Source: Anaerovirgula multivorans (GTDB lineage Bacteria; Bacillota; Clostridia; Peptostreptococcales; Natronincolaceae). Taken from it: DNA of 52,352 nt. The position numbers and the translations under genes were made by a program. The stretch lies in assembly GCF_900188145.1 (NCBI RefSeq), contig NZ_FZOJ01000033.1:1-52352 (forward strand), written 5' to 3'. Of this stretch, positions 16,269-25,205 are shown piece by piece. Position 1 is the stretch's first letter, and each line of letters starts with the position of its first letter. The notes under the pieces were generated by a model that made no database searches, had not been told where the DNA came from, and saw only the letters and a program-made list of their open reading frames with translations.

Positions 16269-17015
16269 TTATATCTCCTCCTCTGGTACTCGAAAGTTCC
16301 CTAATGGATAATAAGGAATCATGTTTTCATCCAGCCATTTTAAACTCTCCACTGATGTAATTCCCCAGTTAGTGGGACATGTGGACAATACTTCAACTAT
16401 TCCAAAACCTTTGCCCTCCAACTGTACCTCGAAGGCCCTTTTAATTGCCTTTTTTGCTTTACGAATACTAGCTACATTATGCACAGATACCCTTTCTACA
16501 AATACGGCGCCATCAATAGTTGCCAACATTTCAGACATCTTCAGTGGTCTCCCTGACATAGCAGCATCTCTACCATAGGGTGCAGTAGTTGCTTTTTGTC
16601 CAACTAATGTAGTAGGTGCCATTTGTCCACCCGTCATGCCATATATGGCATTGTTAACAAATATAGTAGTTATTTTTTCTCCTCTATGGGCAGCATGAAC
16701 AATTTCAGCAGTTCCGATAGAAGCTAAATCACCATCTCCTTGATAAGTGAAGACAATATTTTCAGGAAGTACTCTTTTAATACCAGTTGCTACTGCTGGT
16801 GCTCTTCCATGGGCAGCTTCTTGCATATCACAGTTAAAATATTCATAGGCCAGTACTGAGCAACCAACTGGTGCTACACCAATAGCCTCTCCCAGTACTC
16901 CCAGTTCCTCCAACACTTCTCCCACTAGTCGATGAATTATTCCATGAGTACAACCGGGACAATAATGAAACTGTTTATCGGTAAGTCCCTCGGTTTTCTT
17001 AAATACTACTGCCAT
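16269..17015 (-). CDS. 2-oxoacid:ferredoxin oxidoreductase, beta (TPP) subunit
   Basis: A 248-residue TPP-binding subunit. The N-terminal CPGCTHG supplies cysteines. The TPP/Mg motif is GDGDLASIG...NNAIYGMTGGQ. The sequence is of the VOR/KGOR class rather than pyruvate oxidoreductase. It shares one base with the alpha gene stop. The substrate could be branched-chain 2-oxoacids or 2-oxoglutarate. Confidence 0.93.
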   Translation of the reverse strand: MAVVFKKTEGLTDKQFHYCPGCTHGIIHRLVGEVLEELGVLGEAIGVAPVGCSVLAYEYFNCDMQEAAHGRAPAVATGIKRVLPENIVFTYQGDGDLASIGTAEIVHAAHRGEKITTIFVNNAIYGMTGGQMAPTTLVGQKATTAPYGRDAAMSGRPLKMSEMLATIDGAVFVERVSVHNVASIRKAKKAIKRAFEVQLEGKGFGIVEVLSTCPTNWGITSVESLKWLDENMIPYYPLGNFRVPEEEI

Positions 17016-18076
17016 TATCTTTCACCTCCTAAGATGGTTTTTACCTTTTCAACAACTGCCTCAGGTGTTGGAATCATTCCACCTGCCCTTCCGTAAAAAT
17101 GAACTGGCAGTTTGCCTTCGTTAGCAATTTTTACATCATCTATCATTTGCCCCATACTCATTTCCACAGTTAATAATGCTTTAGTTCCCTGGGGTATTTC
17201 ATTAAAGGCTTTATTAGGGAATGGCCACAGAGTAATCGGTCTGATTAAACCTGCTTTAATACCTTCTTTTTCTAAAACATCTACGGCATTTTTAACAATT
17301 CTAGCTGTAGTACCATAGGCCACCAACACAACTTCAGCATCCTCCATTTTATACATTTCATACCTTACCTCATTTGCTTCCATCTCTTTATATTTTTGAT
17401 CCAGCTTAATATTATGCCTTTCTAGTTCTGCAGGGTCTAATACTAGTGAATTAATAACATTTGGTTTTCTTACACTCTTTGTACCTGTAGTTCCCCAATC
17501 CTCAGAAGATACATCCCGTTTTCTAATTTCCTTAAATTCAATGGGCTCCATCATCTGACCAATCATACCGTCTCCAACAACCATCACTGGGTTACGATAA
17601 TAGTCGGCAACTTCAAAGGCTTCCATAGTTAAATCAACTGCTTCCTGAAGACTGGCAGGTGCATAAACAAGATGTCTATAGTCTCCATTTCCTCCACCTC
17701 TAGTTGACATAAAATAATCTGCTTGAGAAGGTTGAATACCACCTAGTCCAGGGCCTCCTCTACTGATGTTAACAATAACACAGGGGAGCTCTGCCCCTGC
17801 AATATATGAAATACCCTCTTGTTTTAAAGCTATCCCTGGTGAGGAGGAAGAGGTCATTGCTCTTTTACCTGTGCCAGCAGCTCCATAAACCATATTAATA
17901 GCAGCCACTTCAGATTCTGCTTGAACAAAGACACCTCCGATTCTAGGTAACTCCCTTGCCATAAACTCTGGCAACTCATTTTGGGGTGTGATAGGATATC
18001 CAAAGAAATATATACATCCAGCTTTAATAGCTGCTGCAGCAATAGCTTCATTTCCCTTCATTAATATCTTAGCCAT
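17015..18076 (-). CDS. vorB: 2-oxoacid:ferredoxin oxidoreductase, alpha subunit (VorB-like)
   Basis: A 353-residue alpha subunit with GNEAIAAAAIKAGCIYFFGYPITPQNE, AESEVAAINMVYGAAGTGKRAMTSSSSPG, and NISRGGPGLGGIQPSQADYF. It matches proteins usually named 3-methyl-2-oxobutanoate dehydrogenase subunit VorB; the specificity is inferred from that naming only. If it acts on branched 2-oxoacids it makes isobutyryl-, isovaleryl- and 2-methylbutyryl-CoA, which are classic KASIII primers, and it sits next to the KASIII operon. Confidence 0.9.
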   Translation of the reverse strand: MAKILMKGNEAIAAAAIKAGCIYFFGYPITPQNELPEFMARELPRIGGVFVQAESEVAAINMVYGAAGTGKRAMTSSSSPGIALKQEGISYIAGAELPCVIVNISRGGPGLGGIQPSQADYFMSTRGGGNGDYRHLVYAPASLQEAVDLTMEAFEVADYYRNPVMVVGDGMIGQMMEPIEFKEIRKRDVSSEDWGTTGTKSVRKPNVINSLVLDPAELERHNIKLDQKYKEMEANEVRYEMYKMEDAEVVLVAYGTTARIVKNAVDVLEKEGIKAGLIRPITLWPFPNKAFNEIPQGTKALLTVEMSMGQMIDDVKIANEGKLPVHFYGRAGGMIPTPEAVVEKVKTILGGER

Positions 18077-18137
18077 TTAATTCCTTCCCTCCTTACATCT
18101 TAATCAGCTTTTCAAGATTCCCACTTTTATTAAGTAG

Positions 18138-18216
18138 GGATTTAAGTCTTTTACTTCATGTGAAATAGAATTTCCATCTGAAACCCCTAAGTTTAGCATA
18201 AGCTAAACAAGTTCAC
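18138..18216. repeat. dispersed repeat block inside the oxidoreductase operon
   Basis: It lies in the unusually long gap between the delta (ferredoxin) and alpha genes. It is a direct relative of 15652-15723, with AAGTTTAGCATAAGCTAAAC as the clearest part, itself an imperfect inverted repeat. Confidence 0.6.
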
Positions 18217-18441
18217 TTATTCTTTCGTTTCAATGGTTATTACTATATCAGGACAAATGGTAGCACAGTTTCCACATGCAATACATTTTTCCATTTTTTC
18301 CACTGTAGCAGGGTAATATCCCTTTACATTAATTCTGTCTTTATTCATTTTTACAATTTTAACTGGACATACTGTTATACACAGTTCACAACCTTTACAG
18401 CGATTTTCATCAAAGGTTACAACACCTCTTTTTTTTACCAT
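18217..18441 (-). CDS. 2-oxoacid:ferredoxin oxidoreductase, delta (2x4Fe-4S) subunit
   Basis: A 74-residue ferredoxin subunit with two 4Fe-4S motifs, CKGCELCITVCPV and CIACGNCATICPD. It takes electrons from the TPP subunit. The ATG before VKKRGVV is preferred; AAAGGA lies 11 nt upstream, and an earlier in-frame start lacks spacing. The order delta-alpha-beta-gamma is typical of VOR/KGOR enzymes, but here a repeat separates delta from alpha. Confidence 0.9.
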   Translation of the reverse strand: MVKKRGVVTFDENRCKGCELCITVCPVKIVKMNKDRINVKGYYPATVEKMEKCIACGNCATICPDIVITIETKE

Positions 18442-18618
18442 CGTTATAACCATTCCTTTCGCTACGCTCAAGGCACAAAACGAAATGAAACCGTCGCCTT
18501 TAAGCTTATTTTATAACTATATTATTAAGATTACAGACAACTACAAATCACGTGGAGGTGAGGACACTGCTCAAATACTTTTTTAGAACTCCAAAGGAGA
18601 ATGTAAAAGTTACTCACA

Positions 18619-19632
18619 CTACCCTCCCCAACGAACCAGACTCGCAGCCCAGGTAAAACCAATTCCTGCTGATAGCAATAACACATTATCACCTGCTTTA
18701 ATCTTCCCCTCTTCTAAACCAAGTTTTATAGATAAGATTGGGTCAACACATCCTAAATGCCCATATTGCGCAAGATAAGTTGACTGTCCTTGTGAAAGCC
18801 CAAATTTGTTCAATAACATTTGATGAGCTGCAGGTTTTAAAAATGTTACTGCAAGATAATCTATATCATCCAGGCTAGACTCGCTTTTTTCTACACATTC
18901 TTTTGTTACCTTAATAAATGCATCTAAGGTAACTTTGTTGAGATTTTCCCTAATACGTTCAAACTCAGTCACATGAATCTTCCACTGTTCAGAAGGAACA
19001 AATTCATTACTTGCTGGATGGATTTTTCTTCCATACATAGTGTAAATCCAATCAGCAAACATACTATCAGCATAAACTGCCGATTCCTTAAGTTCGTTGT
19101 AAGGATAATTACGTTGTAATATGACAGCTGCACCTCCACTAGCTGCAGAGAACATAAATGATGAATCTGAATCTTCATAATTTACCAGTGGACTATTGGC
19201 AGAACCCCCAGCAATCAATACTGTATTGATGCTATTATCTGCTACCATCATATCTCTAGCAGTCTTTAATGCTATCGAAGTTGCTGCACATCGACAGGAG
19301 ATATCAAATCCCCAGGCATGGTCTGCACCAATCTCTTTTTGAATTACCAATGCTGTTGTACAGATCAAGTGTTTTTTATAGTCCTCACCATTGTAAATAA
19401 TTAAGTCAATTTCTTTAGCGTCTATACCTGTGTTCTTTAAACAATCTTTTGCTGCATACAGTGCCATTTCACATGCATGATCATTTTCACCAGGAATAAC
19501 AACCCGCTTTATCCCCATCTTATCAGAGATGATATTTACTGGAATGCCACTTTTTTCTGAAAGCTCCTTTGCCGTCATATAGTAGCTGGGTAGATAGATT
19601 CCAAAACCAACAATACCGCATGTTATTTTCAT
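18619..19632 (-). CDS. KASIII-like thiolase-fold protein, divergent (paralogue 1)
   Basis: A 337-residue FabH-fold protein and last gene of the 17-gene operon. The nucleophile is kept (Cys115 in DISCRCAAT). The usual PHQAN histidine site reads TFLKPAAH, with no His at the aligned position, and the usual Asn is replaced (YGHLGC, His292). The FabH primer-site W and RR are missing. It may form a mixed dimer with the canonical paralogue upstream, whose stop codon overlaps its start by 4 nt. The reaction is unknown: condensation, acyl transfer or a structural role. Confidence 0.85.
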   Translation of the reverse strand: MKITCGIVGFGIYLPSYYMTAKELSEKSGIPVNIISDKMGIKRVVIPGENDHACEMALYAAKDCLKNTGIDAKEIDLIIYNGEDYKKHLICTTALVIQKEIGADHAWGFDISCRCAATSIALKTARDMMVADNSINTVLIAGGSANSPLVNYEDSDSSFMFSAASGGAAVILQRNYPYNELKESAVYADSMFADWIYTMYGRKIHPASNEFVPSEQWKIHVTEFERIRENLNKVTLDAFIKVTKECVEKSESSLDDIDYLAVTFLKPAAHQMLLNKFGLSQGQSTYLAQYGHLGCVDPILSIKLGLEEGKIKAGDNVLLLSAGIGFTWAASLVRWGG

Positions 19633-20675
19633 CGTTTCACCTCAAAAAAATCGCTTTTTTCATTCCATTGGAGATACATTCCTGCCCAGGCTAAACCTGC
19701 ACCAAAAGCAGTCATTGCTATTTTATCTCCAGGTGCAATTAAACCTTTTTCTATAGCATCACATAAGGTAATTAGTACAGAAGCACCACCTGTGTTTCCA
19801 TATCGCTCAATAGTTGTATGCGTTCTTTCCAATGGTAACCCAAGTTTTTCCATGCTGTATTGAATAATATTTTTATTGGCCTGATGAAAAATTACAAAAT
19901 CCAGTTCTTCCACCGAAACGCCAGCACGTTCTGTTACTTTTTGAATAGAACGAGGTGCAACTGTAGTGGCAAAATTTTTGACAGCTTTATTATTCATATG
20001 TAGATAACGTAAATCGGTATTAATATTTTCTGTTGTAAGTGGCATCCGGGAACAGCCAGCTGGAATAATACAAGTTTCATAAGCATCTCCATCTGTCTCT
20101 AGTAGATATGTTTGAATTCCCTTATCTTCCTTCAATCTACTTATCACTGCTGCACCTACACCATCTCCAAAGAAGCAGCAGGTGTTTCTATCTCTCCAAT
20201 TGATCATATTTCTGCTGAGAACATCTCCAATAATTACAAGTACATTTTTACACGATCCACTCACGACAAAGTTTGCTCCGACTGTGAGTGCATACACACC
20301 CCCAGGACAACCACCAATAATCATATCAAAGGCAGATGCATTAACTGCACCAAGACGATGCTGCACAAGACAAGCAGTTGCTGGATCAATATGATCGGGA
20401 TCAAGGCGAGATAAAATAATTAAGTCCACTTCTTCAGGCCCAATCCCAGCATTTTCTAAAGCTCTTTTGCCGGCCTCATAAGCTAGATCAGATAACGCTT
20501 CCTCCTTAGCGGCTATTCTTCTTTCCCTTACACCAATTTTTGAGCTAATCCACTCATCACTTGTATCCAGTACCTTAGCCAAATCTGTATTTGTTACAAC
20601 TTTCTCAGGAACATAGTAGCCAACACCTCTGATTCCTGCATAGTATTTATTCATTGCTGAGAGATTTACATCCAT
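19629..20675 (-). CDS. KASIII-like ketoacyl synthase, canonical triad (paralogue 2)
   Basis: A 348-residue FabH-type enzyme. The Cys-His-Asn triad is complete: Cys123 (IIGGCPGG), His264 (IFHQANKN) and Asn294 (YGNTGGAS). The cysteine loop is one residue longer than in FabH. The EWISSKIGVRERR segment matches the FabH CoA-primer site. The ATG with AGGGGG upstream is chosen, not the ATG 54 nt earlier that overlaps the epimerase gene. It is a close paralogue of the gene at 25206. Expected activity is Claisen condensation of an acyl-CoA with an extender, both unidentified. Confidence 0.9.
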   Translation of the reverse strand: MDVNLSAMNKYYAGIRGVGYYVPEKVVTNTDLAKVLDTSDEWISSKIGVRERRIAAKEEALSDLAYEAGKRALENAGIGPEEVDLIILSRLDPDHIDPATACLVQHRLGAVNASAFDMIIGGCPGGVYALTVGANFVVSGSCKNVLVIIGDVLSRNMINWRDRNTCCFFGDGVGAAVISRLKEDKGIQTYLLETDGDAYETCIIPAGCSRMPLTTENINTDLRYLHMNNKAVKNFATTVAPRSIQKVTERAGVSVEELDFVIFHQANKNIIQYSMEKLGLPLERTHTTIERYGNTGGASVLITLCDAIEKGLIAPGDKIAMTAFGAGLAWAGMYLQWNEKSDFFEVKR

Positions 20676-20701
20676 TGATTTTCCCCCTTTCCTAGATGTT
20701 C

Positions 20702-21145
20702 TTAATCCTTTACCATGCCAGATGGGCATGGTTTTTGCTCAACTTCGATCAATTCGATGAGAATGCCATTAAACTGTTTTGGATTTAAGAATACTACTTT
20801 CTCTGGTGAATTCCCCCGGTGAATATGTATGGGCTCTCCGATGGGTTTATAACCATCTTTGCTAAGACACGCAATTTCTTCAACAATATTTTCAACCCTA
20901 ATGGATATATGATGTAAGCCCTCACCATAATTTTTAATAAATTTTCCTATAAGTCCATTCTCATCCATGGGTTCCATAATTTCTAAGCCTGCATTATTGA
21001 AGTTCAGCATCTGTGAAACCAATCCGAAATTAGCATATACTTCCCGTTCACCAATTGTCCCTGCAAAGTATTTCGTAAAAATATTCATAGCTGACTCAAT
21101 CTCTTTTACTGCAATACCAATATGGTCTATTTGAATTTTCTTCAT
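20702..21145 (-). CDS. VOC-family epimerase-like protein (methylmalonyl-CoA epimerase type)
   Basis: A 147-residue vicinal-oxygen-chelate metalloenzyme. Metal ligands are visible as His in QIDHIGIAV, His in GLHHISIRV and Glu in GILIELIEV. It resembles methylmalonyl-CoA epimerase, but there is no mutase or carboxylase here. It may therefore epimerise a 2-methyl or 2-alkyl-3-oxoacyl-CoA made by the neighbouring KASIII enzymes. ATG with GGAAGGGG upstream; the stop lies 26 nt before paralogue 2. Confidence 0.87.
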   Translation of the reverse strand: MKKIQIDHIGIAVKEIESAMNIFTKYFAGTIGEREVYANFGLVSQMLNFNNAGLEIMEPMDENGLIGKFIKNYGEGLHHISIRVENIVEEIACLSKDGYKPIGEPIHIHRGNSPEKVVFLNPKQFNGILIELIEVEQKPCPSGMVKD

Positions 21146-21147
21146 GT

Positions 21148-22134
21148 TTACCCCTTCCATTTCAAAACTACAGAACCCCATGTCCATCCTGCTCCAATAG
21201 TAACAAGCAAAATATTATCACCATCTTTTAATTTTCCTTCCTGATTTAAAAGATCCATAGCCAAAGGAATATTACCGCTAGAAGAATTAGCAAAACGATC
21301 AAGAACAATTGCTACCTTTTCAAGATGCAAACCGACATCAACTGCACACTCCTTCAACAAAGTCAAGTTTGGTTGATGTGGAATCACATAAGAAATGTCA
21401 TCAATTGTAAGGTTTGCCATTTTCAATGCTTTCCTAATGCTCATTGGAATAATCTCTCTTGCCTTGTTGTATACATCTTTTCCTCCCATATATAGGTACT
21501 GCCATCTATTATTCAATACCTCTTCCGATAATGGATGTTCCGAACCGACTCCTTTAACAGTTACCGAATCAACACTTCTTCCATCCGATGCGAAGTACAT
21601 GGATTTAATCCCATTTTCACTTTCTATCAGCCTGATTACTACCGCTCCTGCGGCATCTCCATAGTATGCACAAGTGCGATCCTCATAATCAGTAATCATT
21701 GACATCGTATCTGCACCGATGATCAGTGCATTTTTGAAATGACCAGTTTCAAGAAATTGTGCACCTGTGATTAGCCCATAGACGAAGCCTGCGCAAGCTG
21801 CATTCAGGTCAAAGGCCACCGCATTTACAGCACCCAATTTTCTTTGAATTATAGTGGCTGCAGATGGGATTAATCGATCAGGAGTAATTGTTCCCAGTAT
21901 GATTAGCTCGATATCTTCTGATTTTAATCCAGCAGTCTCAATTGCTTTTCGCCCAGCTGCTACAGCCATATCACTGGTAGCTTCACCTTCAGCTACCCTT
22001 CTTCTACTCATAATACCAAGCTTCTCTTGTATCCAGTTCCGATTCGTTGGTGAGGTTTCTTCCAATTCAACGTTTGTGACGATCCGTTCAGGAACATAAG
22101 AACCTGTTCCGCAAATGCATATTGATTTTGCCAT
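21148..22134 (-). CDS. KASIII-like ketoacyl synthase, canonical triad (paralogue 3)
   Basis: A 328-residue protein with the best match to textbook FabH: Cys114 (NAACAGF), His253 (IPHQPN) and Asn283 (FANSSSGN), plus NWIQEKLGIMSRRR at the primer site. Close paralogue of the gene at 30426. It could be mistaken for housekeeping FabH, but no acp, fabD, fabF or fabK is nearby and it sits among seven paralogues. It is followed after 2 nt by the epimerase gene. Confidence 0.92.
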   Translation of the reverse strand: MAKSICICGTGSYVPERIVTNVELEETSPTNRNWIQEKLGIMSRRRVAEGEATSDMAVAAGRKAIETAGLKSEDIELIILGTITPDRLIPSAATIIQRKLGAVNAVAFDLNAACAGFVYGLITGAQFLETGHFKNALIIGADTMSMITDYEDRTCAYYGDAAGAVVIRLIESENGIKSMYFASDGRSVDSVTVKGVGSEHPLSEEVLNNRWQYLYMGGKDVYNKAREIIPMSIRKALKMANLTIDDISYVIPHQPNLTLLKECAVDVGLHLEKVAIVLDRFANSSSGNIPLAMDLLNQEGKLKDGDNILLVTIGAGWTWGSVVLKWKG

Positions 22135-22156
22135 ATTTCCATCACCTCAATAAAAT

Positions 22157-22996
22157 TTATTTTTTATATCTGTAAAAACCTTTACCATTTTTTTTACCAT
22201 AATACCCTGACTCCGTCATAGTTCGAATGACCGGAGACACAGCGTATTTTTTTTCACGGAAATGATAAAAAAGGTTATCAAATGCATCAACAATTATATC
22301 TAAGCCAATCTTATCACACAAACGCAACGGTCCAGCGGGAAATCCTAGACCTAATCTAGCAATTGTATCAATTGCCTCAGCATCTGCAATACCCTGTGAG
22401 TAGATTTCTGCTGCTTCATTAATTAATACAGCAATTAGCCTACTTGAAACAAATCCGGGTGAGTCTTTTACAACTACAGGTACTTTCTCCATATCCTTAA
22501 CTAGATTGGTTGTTAGACTTATTGTCTCCTCTGATGTATCCTGGTTTTTTATCACTTCAACTAACTTCATCTCTGGAACTGGCCACATAAAATGTAATCC
22601 TATCATCTTATCTAATCGTCCTCCAGCAACACCAAGTTTTCCGATTGGAATAGTCGAAGTGTTAGTTGCAAAAACCGTCTCTTCCGGGCATATTTCTCCC
22701 AAACGTGCAAACAACTCTTTTTTAGCATCAGGGTCTTCATTGATACTTTCAATGATTAACTGACATTCTGCAGCTTTTATCAGATCGGTTGTGACTTTAA
22801 CCCTTGACCATATCTGATCACATTCTGCCTGTGAAATCCTTCCTTGCTCAATCTCCTTTTCAAAATACTCCTCAAGGCGATGATCATCATCCCGACGTTT
22901 GATCGCTATAACCTGAAAACCGCTTTTTGCCAAAGTATGAATAATACCTCGTCCCATTAAACCATGACCGATAACAGCTATATTATTAACTTTCAT
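22157..22996 (-). CDS. 3-hydroxyacyl-CoA dehydrogenase (paralogue 1)
   Basis: A 279-residue NAD(P)-dependent 3-hydroxybutyryl-CoA dehydrogenase family enzyme. The N-terminal Rossmann motif is GHGLMG (10-15). The catalytic His135 is in MIGLHFMWPVPEMKLVE, and the helical dimerisation domain ends KNGKGFYRYKK. It probably reduces the 3-oxoacyl-CoA made by the KASIII proteins. Its paralogue is at 27706. The extra RRDD loop after strand 2 suggests possible NADPH preference, uncertain. Confidence 0.92.
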   Translation of the reverse strand: MKVNNIAVIGHGLMGRGIIHTLAKSGFQVIAIKRRDDDHRLEEYFEKEIEQGRISQAECDQIWSRVKVTTDLIKAAECQLIIESINEDPDAKKELFARLGEICPEETVFATNTSTIPIGKLGVAGGRLDKMIGLHFMWPVPEMKLVEVIKNQDTSEETISLTTNLVKDMEKVPVVVKDSPGFVSSRLIAVLINEAAEIYSQGIADAEAIDTIARLGLGFPAGPLRLCDKIGLDIIVDAFDNLFYHFREKKYAVSPVIRTMTESGYYGKKNGKGFYRYKK

Positions 22997-23029
22997 ATTA
23001 CGTCACCTCCATATTTGGTTTAGATATGC

Positions 23030-24061
23030 TTAATATTGAATCAGTGCACTTGACCAGGAAAAACCTGCTCCTGCACTAAAGATCGCAACCAAATCACCTT
23101 TCACGATTTTACCATCATCAAGCATCATTTTTAAATTGTAAAAGATATCGGCTGCCCCTATGTGTCCAACATGTTTGGATAAATAATAGGATGTATTTTC
23201 AATGGGAATTTCTACAACCTCAATGATTTTATCCATAACGCTTTTACCAAGATTATACATAATCAGCTTATCCACATTTTGAAGTGTAAACTCATGCCTT
23301 TCCAGAAGATCAACCATCACTTTTCTGTTGTTCTGAATCAGAGTGTTATACAATTTTTTCCTATTTTCTTCTGTACTCAGGTATTCAGACGCAGTTTTAA
23401 TACAATCCAGAACAAACCTACCTGCCCGTACATTTTCAGATGTTGGAGGTTCTTTCGTACCCCCTACTGGGATATACCATAAATGATTAAAACTACCATC
23501 AGTTATATTGTTTACTCCCAAAATTCGATTAGAAGTAACACCACGTCGAATAATGGCTGCACTTGCACCATCCCCATAAAAGTTAGCATTAGCAGCTTTC
23601 CAGCGATTTACAAGTGGTTTTTCGTATTTATCTGCACAAACCACCAAAACAGTATTCATATCTGGATCTGTTTTAAGCCTTGCCAATGCATAATCAAGAC
23701 CTATAATAGAACTACAACATGCCTGATCAACCTTAAAGGAATAAGCATTTTTAGCTCCAATTTCATGTTGGATTCTGGCATAATCAGCCCATTTAAGGTA
23801 ATCAGGAAAAACGGTATAATAAACCAATGCATCGATTTCGTCAGCTTCTACTCCAGCATCAGCCATCGCTTCTTTTGCCGCTTCGATGGCCATATCAGAT
23901 GGTTCAACTTTATCACTTGCCATATGTAGTTTAACTATACCCATGTCCTGAATCCGTTCATCTGTTAAGTTTTCTTGTTTCTGTATTTCTTTTACATATG
24001 CTATATCTTCTGGCAAGTATATCCCTAAACCAGCAATACCAATTGAATTCATGACTGTCAT
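23030..24061 (-). CDS. KASIII-like thiolase-fold protein, Cys-Tyr-His type (paralogue 4)
   Basis: A 343-residue protein. A gap-free alignment with paralogue 2 puts Tyr269 (LIMYNLGK) at the catalytic His site and His300 (GHIGAAD) at the Asn site. The nucleophile Cys115 (DQACCSS) is kept. The FabH W and RR are absent. The GHIG motif is shared with paralogues 1 and 5. Such a site may carry out acyl transfer, or condensation with a different base. Upstream gap 88 nt. Confidence 0.86.
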   Translation of the reverse strand: MTVMNSIGIAGLGIYLPEDIAYVKEIQKQENLTDERIQDMGIVKLHMASDKVEPSDMAIEAAKEAMADAGVEADEIDALVYYTVFPDYLKWADYARIQHEIGAKNAYSFKVDQACCSSIIGLDYALARLKTDPDMNTVLVVCADKYEKPLVNRWKAANANFYGDGASAAIIRRGVTSNRILGVNNITDGSFNHLWYIPVGGTKEPPTSENVRAGRFVLDCIKTASEYLSTEENRKKLYNTLIQNNRKVMVDLLERHEFTLQNVDKLIMYNLGKSVMDKIIEVVEIPIENTSYYLSKHVGHIGAADIFYNLKMMLDDGKIVKGDLVAIFSAGAGFSWSSALIQY

Positions 24062-24134
24062 AAGCTATTCCCCCCTTCAATATTAAATGCACTTAAAATC
24101 TTACTTTGGGTATTATGCCTTCAATAACAACCGA

Positions 24135-24146
24135 TGTAGCGCTACA
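24135..24146. promoter_or_regulatory. 12-bp palindrome between two KASIII genes
   Basis: Perfect palindrome TGTAGCGCTACA, 2 nt after the stop codon of paralogue 5, in the longest gap inside the operon. It could be an operator or an RNA-processing hairpin; there is no T-run, so not a terminator. Confidence 0.3.
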
Positions 24147-24148
24147 GT

Positions 24149-25186
24149 TTAAAATTGGATGGCAGTACTGGATGCACAATAGCCTGTCCCACCACTAAAT
24201 AAGAATACTAGATCCCCTTTTTGGATATTTCCGTCCTCTATCATTTTTTCTAAATTCAAGAAAATATCAACTACTCCAATGTGTCCGTGGTTTTTGGCAA
24301 GATATGCCGAAGTATTTTCTAGTGGAATTTCAATAGAGTCTGCAATCTTTTTTAGAAAATGCAGCCCTACGTTATAAACAACCAATTTGTCAACATCTTT
24401 TTTGCTCTTCCCTATTTTTTGTAACAATTCTTTTAGTGTCTGAATATTCAGACTGACAATTTTTTCCCCTACTTCTTTCCGCTCATCTTCATTTTTTAGA
24501 TTACGTCTAGCTGATTCAATCATACTACCAAAATATAGCCCTTGTTCTACATGTTCAGGTGTAATAGGATGCTTTGTTCCGCCAACTAATGGAATTCTCC
24601 AAATATAATTCAAACTTCCATCTGTTTTATTACAGAAGTTGATGATTTGACTTCCCTTTACTCCTCTTTGTAAGATCACTGCACTAGCACCATCTCCAAA
24701 AAAGCAACCATCTGTACAAGTCCACCGATTGACTAAAGGCTCTTTCCATGTCTCAGCAGTAACGAGAAGCACTGTGTTAATATCGGGATTGGATTGAATC
24801 TTTGCACATCCATACTCTAGAGCCATAATCCCAGCATTGCATGATTGTTCCAGACGTATAGCTGCAGAGTTTATTGCGCCTAAAGCATGCTGGATTTTTC
24901 CATAATCCGCCCAGATAAAATGTTCTGCCCAACTAATATACGAATAGATAATCAAATCAATCTGCTCAGGTTTGACTTTACCCTTTTCCATTGCTTTTTT
25001 TGCTGCTTTAATGGCCATATCTGTTGCAAATTCATGATCTGCCGCAACATGTACACACTCAATTTGAACCCTCTCAATTAATTCATCAGAAATTCCATAA
25101 CGATCCTTTACTTCATGCACTGACACTGTCTTTTCAGGAATGTACGAACCAAATGAGAGAATACCTACATCTGGATATAAGCCCAT
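24149..25186 (-). CDS. KASIII-like thiolase-fold protein, Cys-Tyr-His type (paralogue 5)
   Basis: A 345-residue relative of paralogue 4. Cys116 (EQSCNAG) is kept, Tyr271 (VVYNVGLH) occupies the His site and His302 (GHIGVVD) the Asn site. It contains GDGASAVILQRG like other KASIII folds. ATG with AAGGAGGGAG upstream. It follows canonical paralogue 6 after 19 nt, suggesting a canonical/divergent pair as seen for paralogues 2 and 1. Confidence 0.86.
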   Translation of the reverse strand: MGLYPDVGILSFGSYIPEKTVSVHEVKDRYGISDELIERVQIECVHVAADHEFATDMAIKAAKKAMEKGKVKPEQIDLIIYSYISWAEHFIWADYGKIQHALGAINSAAIRLEQSCNAGIMALEYGCAKIQSNPDINTVLLVTAETWKEPLVNRWTCTDGCFFGDGASAVILQRGVKGSQIINFCNKTDGSLNYIWRIPLVGGTKHPITPEHVEQGLYFGSMIESARRNLKNEDERKEVGEKIVSLNIQTLKELLQKIGKSKKDVDKLVVYNVGLHFLKKIADSIEIPLENTSAYLAKNHGHIGVVDIFLNLEKMIEDGNIQKGDLVFLFSGGTGYCASSTAIQF

Positions 25187-25205
25187 TAATCTCCCTCCTT
25201 AGCTT

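Noticed and set aside
20702..21145. Methylmalonyl-CoA (propionate) pathway
   Set aside because: Only an epimerase-like gene is present; no mutase, carboxylase or B12 genes nearby, so the name may mislead.
23279..23929. Long plus-strand frames opposite the KASIII genes
   Set aside because: They lack ribosome sites and family motifs and mirror conserved minus-strand genes.
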